A DNA stretch of 13,590 bases from CALACW01 sp002431305 (GTDB lineage Bacteria > Bacillota > Clostridia > Oscillospirales > Acutalibacteraceae), in NCBI GenBank assembly GCA_937890355.1, contig CALACW010000073.1, positions 1 through 13,590 on the forward strand. The letters run 5' to 3'. This document shows, in pieces, positions 6,593 to 13,504 of the stretch; the stretch's first letter is position 1, and every line of letters starts with the position of its first letter. The notes under the pieces are model-generated. The model did not search any database and had not been told where the DNA came from. It saw only the letters and a list, made by a program, of their open reading frames with translations. The translations under genes were made by a program, and so were the position numbers.

Positions 6593-6870
6593 GTCTGTGA
6601 ATAAAAACAGCTTTTGCTATAATGAATAAAATAGTTACAAAATTGTATTAAAATATTATTATATGAGGTATTGCAGAAAAAAAATATTTACTGTATTATT
6701 ATATATGCAAGGAACAAAAGATGAGTTTTTTCTCCGTTTGCCGACGGAAAAAGACATTTCCGCGCTTTAGACGACGCGCGTGTATTTTTATACGTTTTTA
6801 TATGTCGGAAATTGATGCGGAAGTCATTATCTTCTATTTTTTAGCTCATTTTATGGGAGTAGAAATGTAA
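6593..6870 (+). other. AT-rich intergenic region with promoter and long leader
   Basis: A gap of about 280 bp without a gene. A likely promoter is TTGCAG (6671-6676), 17 bp, TATTAT (6694-6699), giving a leader of about 165 nt before the SGNH gene. The leader contains short hairpins: TCCGT/ACGGA near 6734-6751, and CGTGTA-TTTT-TATACG near 6779-6794. I recognise no known riboswitch in it. Confidence 0.4.
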
Positions 6871-7782
6871 ATGAGTAACGACAAAAAATCAAAGAGCCCG
6901 AAAACTGCGGTTATTGCCGGAATTGCGGTTATGGTGATTGTAGGAACGGCGACCGCCGTTTTCAGCGTAGATACGGAGTTTAAATCGTATGATATCGCCG
7001 AAACGACGACTGAGCCGGCTGCGGATTCGGTCGACTATGCCGAGCCCGTTTCGCATGTAGAAACCGAGACGACAACAACGACAACAACAGCGGCGACGAC
7101 CGTCACAACGACAGTCTCAACGACGGCAAAACCCGAAACAAAACCGCAGACCGAGCAGGAGACAAAGCCTCAGACCAAAGCCGAAACAAAACCGCAGACG
7201 GTAAAGGGCACGCCCGTCCAGGGCGACTACGCGTGTTTTAACAATTCCGCGTTTTTCGGAAATTCAAGGTTTGAGGGGCTGCGCAATTTAAGACTGGTGC
7301 CCAATGTCTACGCAAAGGTCGGACTTACCGTAAAAACCGCGCTGACGGCTGCGGACAGCGACGGCGCGAGCCTTATCGGAAAATTCAACTCCGGCGAGAG
7401 TTTCGACAATATATTCATAATGTTCGGGGACAATGAGATAGGATATTCCGACTCATGGATTATTTCGAATTATAAAACGCTTATCTCGACGGTTAAATCA
7501 TATCAGCCGAACGCGAGAATATATGTCGTTTCGATTCTGCCGATTTCGAAAGAGACAAGCGAAAAGAACGTTTATAATTACAGCAATTCGCGCATTGTCA
7601 ATATGAATGCTATGATACGCGATATGTGTTCCGAGGTCGGAGCAACGTATCTCGACGTGTGGTCGGCAATGGCGGACGACAGCGGATGCCTGCCCTCGTC
7701 GGCTTCGTCGGACGGAATTCATTTCGGAAAAAGCTACTACTGCATTATGTTAAACTATATCAAATCGAGTTTGGGGTATTAA
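6871..7782 (+). CDS. membrane-anchored SGNH/GDSL-type hydrolase with Thr-rich linker
   Basis: 303 residues: short basic N-terminus, one hydrophobic anchor (about 12-32), a Thr/Pro/Glu-rich low-complexity linker (about 44-112, with runs of Thr and repeated ETKPQT units), then an SGNH domain (about 118-303). Block I reads FFGNSRFEGL with putative nucleophile S132, where many relatives have GDS; here it is GNS. Block III is FGDNEIG (N188) and block V is DGIH with D281 and H284. The domain probably removes or transfers O-acyl groups on a cell-wall or surface carbohydrate outside the cell. GGGAG precedes the ATG at a slightly long distance. The next gene starts 3 nt after the stop, so the two are an operon. 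Confidence 0.8.
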   Translation: MSNDKKSKSPKTAVIAGIAVMVIVGTATAVFSVDTEFKSYDIAETTTEPAADSVDYAEPVSHVETETTTTTTTAATTVTTTVSTTAKPETKPQTEQETKPQTKAETKPQTVKGTPVQGDYACFNNSAFFGNSRFEGLRNLRLVPNVYAKVGLTVKTALTAADSDGASLIGKFNSGESFDNIFIMFGDNEIGYSDSWIISNYKTLISTVKSYQPNARIYVVSILPISKETSEKNVYNYSNSRIVNMNAMIRDMCSEVGATYLDVWSAMADDSGCLPSSASSDGIHFGKSYYCIMLNYIKSSLGY

Positions 7783-7785
7783 ACG

Positions 7786-8319
7786 ATGAAAAAATATGCA
7801 ATGATTCTTATTTCGGCTTTACTTGCCGTATCGCTTGCAGGATGCGCGTCAGACAGCGATAAAAATAATGAAACGACAAAACCGGCGGACAAGCCCTCGC
7901 AGTCCGTAACGCAGAATGATCTTACGAATGCCGACGACAGCGCGTCGGACGGTATTTCGGCGCTCGCGCTTTCGGCTAAGGATAAGATAAAGTTCTCCTC
8001 CGAATTGGAGGATCAGGGCGACGCTCCGCTTTATACGTATTCGATGGACGCATGTGCGTCTTCGGCGGCGGGCTGGTGCGCGATGTCCGGCACCGAGCAG
8101 ATAGCCGTTTTCAAAATCGCAGACGGCAAACAGAAAGAAGCCGAGGAAAAGGCGAAGGCGTATATTGATTATCTTATCGACGGTTATTCGTCGTACGGGC
8201 CTCAGGAGGTTCCGAAACTTAAAAAAGCCGTTATAAAAACTTACGGCGATATGCTCGTCGTGTGCGTGTCGGACGACGGAAATATGCAGAAAGTTTTGGA
8301 CGATGTTTTCGAAAAATAA
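7786..8319 (+). CDS. DUF4358-type lipoprotein
   Basis: A 177-residue lipoprotein with a signal peptide and lipobox LAGC, the lipidated residue being C20. A Ser/Asp/Thr-rich linker (21-60) leads to a domain of about 110 residues with strings I associate with DUF4358: EQIAVFKIAD (104-113), a helix rich in Lys/Glu (115-135), EVPKLKKAVIK (141-151) and VVCVSDD (158-164). The function of DUF4358 is unknown; members often sit near O-acyltransferase (MBOAT) and SGNH genes. Here the SGNH partner is 3 nt upstream but no MBOAT gene is in view. The end of the gene, AAATAATTTT, is followed directly by family B repeat copy B1. Confidence 0.75.
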   Translation: MKKYAMILISALLAVSLAGCASDSDKNNETTKPADKPSQSVTQNDLTNADDSASDGISALALSAKDKIKFSSELEDQGDAPLYTYSMDACASSAAGWCAMSGTEQIAVFKIADGKQKEAEEKAKAYIDYLIDGYSSYGPQEVPKLKKAVIKTYGDMLVVCVSDDGNMQKVLDDVFEK

Positions 8320-8330
8320 TTTTGTCTGTA

Positions 8331-8432
8331 TTTTATAATGACAAATCCGGAAGGATTTGCACCTAACCTTTTCACTCTTCACTTTTCACTATTCACTGAA
8401 TAATTTAACGCGTTAAGGGCGGGAAATTATTC
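8331..8432 (+). repeat. family B dispersed element, copy B1 (upstream of glnN)
   Basis: Parts in order: TTTTATAATGAC, a 7-bp hairpin CAAATCC-GGAA-GGATTTG (8342-8359), four heptamers of the form TNTTCAC (8369-8396), and an inverted repeat GAATAATTT (8398-8406) / AAATTATTC (8424-8432). The same order recurs at 10729-10833. It lies 18 nt upstream of the glnN ATG, so it is probably in the glnN leader. Confidence 0.75.
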
Positions 8433-8450
8433 CGTTAAGGAGTTGTATTT

Positions 8451-10547
8451 ATGCCCGAGAGTATTCCGGAGTTATTCGGCAGTCTTGTTTTCAATGATGA
8501 AACCATGCACGCGAGACTGCCCAAAGATATTTACCGTTCGCTGAAAAAGACAATCAGCGAGGGCAGAGAGCTTGACATTAACGCAGCTAACGCCGTTGCG
8601 ACCGCCATGAAGGACTGGGCGATTGAAAAGGGCGCTACTCACTATACGCACTGGTTCCAGCCGAACACCGGCATTACCGCAGAGAAGCATGACAGCTTTA
8701 TATCCCCGCAGGAGAACGGCAAGATTATAATGGAGTTCTCAGGCAAGGAGCTTATAAAAGGCGAACCCGACGCGTCGAGCTTTCCTTCGGGCGGTATCCG
8801 CGCCACGTTCGAGGCGAGGGGATATACCGCATGGGATCCGACTTCGTACGCGTTTATAAAGGATGACTCGCTGTGCATTCCGACCGTTTTCTGTTCGTAT
8901 ACCGGCGAGGTTCTCGACAAAAAAACGCCTCTGCTGCGCTCTGTCGAGGAACTTAACAAACAGGCTTTAAGACTCCTTCACATAATCGGCAGAACCGACG
9001 TAAACCGCGTAATTTCGACCGTCGGAGCCGAACAGGAATATTTTCTTGTTGACAAAGACCTTTACAATAAACGCCTCGACCTTATTCTGACCGGCAGAAC
9101 GCTTTTCGGCGCGAAGCCTCCCAAGGGTCAGGAGCTCGACGACCATTATTTCGGCGCTATCAGACCGAGAGTTATGTCGTTTATGAAGGATTTAAACCGC
9201 GAACTGTGGAAAGTCGGCGTGCTTGCGAAGACCGAGCATAACGAGGTCGCGCCCGCTCAGCACGAACTGGCTCCCGTGTTCACTGTTACGAATATTGCGA
9301 CAGACCAGAACCAGCTTACCATGGAGATTATGAAAAAGGTTGCGGACAAGCATTCGCTTGCATGTCTGCTTCATGAAAAACCGTTCGCCGGAGTCAACGG
9401 AAGCGGTAAACACAACAACTGGTCGCTTGCGACGGACGAGGGTGAAAATCTCTTAAAGCCCGGCAAGAATCCTAAGGAAAACAAGCAGTTCCTGCTGTTC
9501 CTCGCCGCCGTTTTGAAAGCGGTCGACGACTATCAGGACCTTTTGAGAATATCCGTTTCCAATCCCGGAAACGACCACCGTCTCGGCGCGAACGAGGCTC
9601 CGCCCGCTATCATCTCCGCGTTTGTCGGCGACGATATCGAGGAGGTTATCAACGCCGTTATTGACGACGACAGCAGTTTTGAAAAGAGAAACCGCGTAGC
9701 AATGGAGACCGGAGTCGACACGCTCCCGAGCTTTATGCGTGACACGACGGACAGAAACCGCACATCGCCGTTTGCGTTTACGGGTAATAAATTTGAATTC
9801 CGTATGCCCGGTTCGTCCGTTTCCATTGCCGATACCAATATTGTTATAAATACGATTGCCGCCGACGCGCTCGCAAAATTTTCCGATGAATTAAGCGGTA
9901 AGGATGATATAAATTCCGCAGTCGACGAGCTTATCCGCAGTACGTTCAAGGAGCATAAACGAATTATATTCAACGGCAACGGCTACGACAGCGCATGGAT
10001 TGAGGAAGCCGAAAGACGCGGACTGCTAAACTACAGAACATCCGCCGACGCGATACCGCATCTTACCGACGAAAAGAACGTTGAACTTTTCTCAAAGCAT
10101 AAGATATTTACCCGCGTCGAGCTCGAGGCAAGACGTGAAATCATGCTCGAAAATTACTGTAAGGTTTTGAATATCGAGGCGCTTACAATGATAGACATGG
10201 CAAAAAAGGATATTCTGCCGAGCGCGTTTGACTACATAAAGTCGCTTTCGGAAACCGCGAAACTCAAAAAGAGCATCGGCATCGACATTTCCGACGACGC
10301 GTGCGTTCGCACCGCGCAGAAGCTTACGATGCTGACGAACTGCGCGTACAGACGTATCGAGGCGCTTAACGACGTTATAATAGGTGCGCACGATATCGGG
10401 GACTACGAGGAAAAAGCGGATTACTTCAAAACGCAGGTTCTCCCCGCAATGCAGGAACTGCGCGCAGTAGCCGACGAAATCGAAACCGACATGGCGAGCG
10501 AATACTTACCGTACCCGAATTACAGTAAATTATTATTCAGCGTATAA
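8451..10547 (+). CDS. glnN: glutamine synthetase type III
   Basis: This 698-residue enzyme makes glutamine from glutamate, ammonia and ATP. The length of about 700 and the sequence identify the GSIII class common in Bacteroidetes and gut Clostridia. Visible strings: WFQP (68-71), GAEQEYFLVD (192-201), EHNEVAPAQHELAP (262-275), NGSGKHNNWSL (316-326), NPGNDHRLGANEAPPA (371-386) and the GSIII signature NRTSPFAFTGNKFEFRMPGSS region (436-456) with E449 and R451. AAGGAG lies 8 nt before the ATG. The gene is monocistronic, with repeat B1 upstream and repeat A3 within 20 nt downstream. No nitrogen-regulatory gene is evident beside it; I cannot say whether the downstream two-component system is linked to it. 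Confidence 0.97.
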   Translation: MPESIPELFGSLVFNDETMHARLPKDIYRSLKKTISEGRELDINAANAVATAMKDWAIEKGATHYTHWFQPNTGITAEKHDSFISPQENGKIIMEFSGKELIKGEPDASSFPSGGIRATFEARGYTAWDPTSYAFIKDDSLCIPTVFCSYTGEVLDKKTPLLRSVEELNKQALRLLHIIGRTDVNRVISTVGAEQEYFLVDKDLYNKRLDLILTGRTLFGAKPPKGQELDDHYFGAIRPRVMSFMKDLNRELWKVGVLAKTEHNEVAPAQHELAPVFTVTNIATDQNQLTMEIMKKVADKHSLACLLHEKPFAGVNGSGKHNNWSLATDEGENLLKPGKNPKENKQFLLFLAAVLKAVDDYQDLLRISVSNPGNDHRLGANEAPPAIISAFVGDDIEEVINAVIDDDSSFEKRNRVAMETGVDTLPSFMRDTTDRNRTSPFAFTGNKFEFRMPGSSVSIADTNIVINTIAADALAKFSDELSGKDDINSAVDELIRSTFKEHKRIIFNGNGYDSAWIEEAERRGLLNYRTSADAIPHLTDEKNVELFSKHKIFTRVELEARREIMLENYCKVLNIEALTMIDMAKKDILPSAFDYIKSLSETAKLKKSIGIDISDDACVRTAQKLTMLTNCAYRRIEALNDVIIGAHDIGDYEEKADYFKTQVLPAMQELRAVADEIETDMASEYLPYPNYSKLLFSV

Positions 10548-10565
10548 ACAAACAATAATTTGAAG

Positions 10566-10703
10566 GCATAAACAAAATATGTAGGGGAAGACGTTGTCTT
10601 CCCGGGGTAAAGGCAGAAAATTTTAAATATGATTTTGCCTTCGGAAACCCGGAAATTTCATATTGCTGACGCAATGTTATTATTCATATTACCGTAAGTC
10701 TCT
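10566..10703 (+). repeat. family A element, truncated copy A3
   Basis: The left end (10581-10604) matches the others with a single A-to-G change at 10593, which leaves a G-U pair in the end hairpin. The internal hairpin ATTGC-TGAC-GCAAT is present (10662-10675). Homology stops at about 10703 (AAGTCTC), before the right inverted end, and continues through about 25 bp into family B copy B2. Confidence 0.8.
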
Positions 10704-10728
10704 CGCTGACGCGGTTTGATTTATATCT

Positions 10729-10833
10729 TTTATAATGACAAATCCGTCAGGATTTGCACCGAACCTCTTCACTTTTCACTCTTCACTTTTCACTGCAATA
10801 ATTTATCGCATATAACGCGATAAATTATTGTTT
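10729..10833 (+). repeat. family B dispersed element, copy B2 (upstream of the response regulator)
   Basis: Same order as B1: TTTTATAATGAC, hairpin CAAATCC-GTCA-GGATTTG (10739-10756), four TNTTCAC heptamers (10766-10793), then a perfect 14-bp stem CAATAATTTATCGC/GCGATAAATTATTG (10796-10809, 10817-10830) with a 7-nt loop. The hairpin stem is identical to B1 but the loop differs (GTCA for GGAA). The edge AAATTATTGTTT (10822-10833) is the exact reverse complement of AAACAATAATTT at 10550-10561, so the A3-B2 composite is bounded by a perfect 12-bp inverted repeat. Confidence 0.75.
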
Positions 10834-10888
10834 ACATTCCCTTAATATATACATGATACCTTTTATATAATGTAAAGGGGCGTATGAT

Positions 10889-11557
10889 ATGTTTAACATT
10901 CTCATAGTTGACGATAACGAAAACACTCGCAGACTGACAAAAACCGTTCTCGAGCAGAACGGCTATAAGGCGTACACCGCGATTGACGGGGTCGACGGGC
11001 TTGACAAGCTCGACAGGGTTCACGTCGATTTGATAATTCTCGACGTTATGATGCCGAACATGGACGGCTACGAGTTTGCGAAAACTCTGCGTGACAACGA
11101 CTGGAATATACCGATTTTGATGGTCACGGCGAAGGAGAATGTCAGCGACAAAAAAGAGGGATTCCGCGCCGGCACGGACGACTATATGGTTAAACCCGTC
11201 GACGACGAGGAAATGCTTCTGCATATCGCCGCGCTTCTCAGACGTTCGAAAATTGCGAACGAGCATAATTTAAACATCGGCGATACCGTTCTCGATTACG
11301 ACGCGCTGACCGTCACGAGGGACGGCACTTCGATTGAGCTTCCCAAAAAGGAATTTCTGCTTCTTTTTAAGCTCCTGTCATATAAAAATAAGATTTTCAC
11401 CCGCAGACAGCTCATGGACGAATTATGGGATATGGATTCCGATACGGACGAGCGCACTGTCGACGTTCACATAAACAGACTGCGCGACAAGTTTAAGAAT
11501 AATCCCGATTTTCAGATAGTTACCATCCGCGGACTCGGATATAAGGCGACGTATTGA
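10889..11557 (+). CDS. OmpR/PhoB-family response regulator
   Basis: 222 residues: a receiver domain (about 1-118) with acidic pocket D8/D9, phosphoacceptor D52 (ILDVMMPNMDG), T80 and K102 (VKP), then a winged-helix DNA-binding domain (about 128-222) with the typical PKKEFLLL, RRQLMDELW, RTVDVHINRLRDKF and IRGLGYKA strings. AAAGGGG at 10875-10880 sets the ATG. The sensor kinase gene begins 7 nt after the stop codon, with its RBS overlapping the stop, so the two are one operon. Target genes cannot be read from the sequence; no adjacent ABC transporter of the BceAB type is present. Confidence 0.95.
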   Translation: MFNILIVDDNENTRRLTKTVLEQNGYKAYTAIDGVDGLDKLDRVHVDLIILDVMMPNMDGYEFAKTLRDNDWNIPILMVTAKENVSDKKEGFRAGTDDYMVKPVDDEEMLLHIAALLRRSKIANEHNLNIGDTVLDYDALTVTRDGTSIELPKKEFLLLFKLLSYKNKIFTRRQLMDELWDMDSDTDERTVDVHINRLRDKFKNNPDFQIVTIRGLGYKATY

Positions 11558-11564
11558 GGCAGAT

Positions 11565-12629
11565 ATGAAACCTGAAATTAAATTTGATTATAAAGTAAAA
11601 AAACGCCACTCCATGCGTTTTGCGTATTCCGTCCTCGTGTTTATAATTCTCGCCTCGGCGGCGGCGATTATCGCGGGACTCATGTATATTCTCAACGTAA
11701 CGGATCTGCACATTTTTGAGCGAATACGGCCGTACAGCGTTCTTCTTCTGTCCCTTGCCGCGTCGATAATAATAGGCACGTTCCTGTCGTTTATTATCGG
11801 TAAGAATTTTTTGAATCCTATAAAGGAAATGATTTCCGCGACGAAGAAAATTGCCGACGGCGATTTTACCGTAAGGGTCAGCGAGACGAAGTTTCCCAAG
11901 GAAATGAATCTTCTGTCGAGAAGTTTTAATACAATGGCTGACGAATTAGGCAGCACCGAGATGTTCAGAAACGATTTTATAAATAATTTTTCGCACGAAT
12001 TCAAAACGCCGATCGTGTCGATTTCGGGGTTTGCAAAACAGCTTAAAACGCCCGGAATCACCGACGAGGAGCGCACGGAGTACGCGGATATTATCATCGC
12101 CGAGTCGCGCCGTCTTACGACCATGGCTTCAAATATTTTACTGCTTACGAAGTATGAAAATCAGCAGATTGTAACCGACAAAACGGAGTTTTACCTCGAC
12201 GAGCAGATTAGAAAATGCATACTCTATCTCGAAAAAGAGTGGAGCAAAAAAAATATTGATTTTGACCTCGATTTGCAGGAGGTTACGTATAATTTCAACG
12301 AGGATATGCTCTCGCATGTTTGGATGAATATTATAAATAACGCGATAAAATTTTCGCCCGAAAACGGAACGATTACGATTAAGTGCATAAACGATATCTC
12401 GGATATTATGGTTATAATTTCGGACGAGGGCATCGGAATGGACGACGATACTCGGCGTCATATTTTCGATAAATTTTATCAGGGCGACACGTCGCACACG
12501 GCGCAGGGTAACGGTCTGGGACTCAGCCTCGTTAAACGCGTTGTCGACCTTTGCGGCGGAAAAATCAGCGTAAAAAGCAAAATCGGAGCAGGCTCAACGT
12601 TCTGCGTAAGACTGCCGAAAGAACAATAA
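11565..12629 (+). CDS. sensor histidine kinase with very short extracytoplasmic loop
   Basis: 354 residues: two transmembrane helices (about 19-43 and 57-79) separated by only about 13 residues, a HAMP linker (about 80-132), a HisKA domain with H144 (FSHEFKTP) and an ATPase domain with N box (N255..N258, N259), G1 DEGIG (287-291) and G2 GNGLGLS (315-321). The tiny loop suggests stimulus detection within the membrane or through a partner protein, as in intramembrane-sensing kinases. It partners the upstream response regulator. The last codons GAA CAA TAA TTT A overlap the motif found at repeat edges, and repeat A4 starts 14 nt after the stop. Confidence 0.95.
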   Translation: MKPEIKFDYKVKKRHSMRFAYSVLVFIILASAAAIIAGLMYILNVTDLHIFERIRPYSVLLLSLAASIIIGTFLSFIIGKNFLNPIKEMISATKKIADGDFTVRVSETKFPKEMNLLSRSFNTMADELGSTEMFRNDFINNFSHEFKTPIVSISGFAKQLKTPGITDEERTEYADIIIAESRRLTTMASNILLLTKYENQQIVTDKTEFYLDEQIRKCILYLEKEWSKKNIDFDLDLQEVTYNFNEDMLSHVWMNIINNAIKFSPENGTITIKCINDISDIMVIISDEGIGMDDDTRRHIFDKFYQGDTSHTAQGNGLGLSLVKRVVDLCGGKISVKSKIGAGSTFCVRLPKEQ

Positions 12630-12643
12630 TTTATCATTCGAAA

Positions 12644-12824
12644 GCGCAAACATTCTTTATGTAGGGGAAGACATTGTCTTCCCGCATGAGACTTGCAGGA
12701 ATATTAATAATAACATTGCGTCAGCAATATGAAATTTCCGGGTTTCCGAAGGTAAAACCATAATTAAAAATTTTCTGCCTTTACCCCGGGAAGACAATGT
12801 CTTCCCCTACATATTTTGTTTATG
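12644..12824 (-). repeat. family A palindromic element, copy A4 (inverted)
   Basis: A complete copy in the opposite orientation to A1-A3. The ends at 12661-12684 and 12787-12810 are a perfect 24-bp inverted pair identical to those of A1. The outer arms GCGCAAACA and TTTATG match the other copies' arms. The internal hairpin ATTGC-GTCA-GCAAT (12714-12727) is the reverse complement of the TGAC-loop hairpin. It sits between the kinase stop and the metal-regulator start. Confidence 0.85.
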
Positions 12825-12861
12825 TAAGAATTATATCAATCTGTGTTTGAACGGTGATTTT

Positions 12862-13230
12862 ATGATTCAGGAATCCATTGAAAACTATCTTGAAACCATA
12901 TACATGTTAAAGCTCAAAAAAAGCAATGTCCGCGCGGTGGATGTTGCCGAGGAAATGGGCTATTCTAAGCCTACCATAAGCGTCGTTATAAAGAAGCTTA
13001 AGGAGCAGGGGCTTTTGAGCGTTGAGTCTGACGGCGACATCATTTTGTCCGGCGAGGCTGTAAAAATCGCGTCGCACATCTACGAACGCCATGTTTTCCT
13101 GACCAGGATGTTTGTGTCGCTCGGCGTTGACAAGGAGACCGCCGCCGAGGACGCGTGCAAACTCGAGCACGATATCAGCGACGAAACGTTTGAGCGAATA
13201 AAAGAGCATGCTAAAAAAGTACTTGAATAA
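12862..13230 (+). CDS. DtxR/MntR-family metal-dependent regulator
   Basis: 122 residues: an N-terminal winged helix (about 1-65; ENYLETIYML, VAEEMGYSKPTISVVIKKL) and a dimerisation/metal domain, with no C-terminal SH3-like domain, as in MntR. Numbering from this ATG aligns with B. subtilis MntR: E11, H77, E102 and H103 are kept, but the D8 position is N8 and E99 is C99. CxxEH resembles the DtxR/IdeR iron-sensing site (C102, E105, H106), so metal preference (Fe or Mn) is uncertain. A weak GGTG lies 5 nt before the ATG. A TTG at 12847 would add five residues and break the alignment. No transporter gene is adjacent, so its targets lie elsewhere, and a promoter may be inside repeat A4. Confidence 0.9.
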   Translation: MIQESIENYLETIYMLKLKKSNVRAVDVAEEMGYSKPTISVVIKKLKEQGLLSVESDGDIILSGEAVKIASHIYERHVFLTRMFVSLGVDKETAAEDACKLEHDISDETFERIKEHAKKVLE

Positions 13231-13245
13231 ATCGCTCTGTATCAA

Positions 13246-13293
13246 GCCTGAAATTTTGTCGTTATAATTACGACCGGATGTTTTTTTTCAGGC
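13246..13293 (+). terminator. weak terminator-like stem-loop after the metal regulator
   Basis: GCCTGAAA (13246-13253) pairs with TTTCAGGC (13286-13293) around an inner hairpin GTCGT/ACGAC (13258-13274). A T8 run lies between the inner stem and the outer right arm. It could be the first of two tandem terminators. Confidence 0.4.
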
Positions 13294-13331
13294 ATATTAA
13301 TTATTTTGAATGCGTTAATATTATATAGTTG

Positions 13332-13385
13332 GAAGCGTTCCCCGTTCTGCCTGTTGGCAGAGCGGGGAATTGCTTCATTTTTAAT
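13332..13385 (+). terminator. strong intrinsic terminator
   Basis: The 14-bp stem TTCCCCGTTCTGCC/GGCAGAGCGGGGAA (13338-13351, 13356-13369; one G-U) has loop TGTT and is extended by GAAGC/GCTTC. CATTTTT follows. It separates the metal regulator from the next gene. Confidence 0.85.
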
Positions 13386-13424
13386 GTATTTCAAGCCGAT
13401 TTTTTGCATCTCGCGCCCATTTTG

Positions 13425-13452
13425 TTGACATTCAAATCAAAAAGTGTACAAT
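13425..13452 (+). promoter_or_regulatory. promoter of the last (partial) gene
   Basis: A perfect TTGACA (13425-13430), a 16-bp spacer and TACAAT (13447-13452) lie about 53 bp upstream of the ATG, with GGCGGAGG as the RBS at 13485-13492. Confidence 0.75.
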
Positions 13453-13504
13453 ATAAATTGTCTATATAAAAATGTATATAAAAAGGCGGAGGTATTAAGT
13501 TGAT

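Noticed and set aside
6700..6870. c-di-GMP (GEMM) riboswitch in the SGNH leader
   Set aside because: The leader has small hairpins but none of the conserved GEMM core that I could find.
7849..8382. Minus-strand frame opposite the lipoprotein (177 codons)
   Set aside because: It is an Arg-rich shadow of a real lipoprotein gene, with no RBS or recognisable motif.
10832..11266. Minus-strand frame opposite the response regulator
   Set aside because: It overlaps a complete receiver domain on the other strand and shows no independent coding evidence.
1911..12810. CRISPR array from the recurring 24-bp palindromes
   Set aside because: Copies are single, kilobases apart, occur as inverted pairs and have no regular spacers or cas genes.
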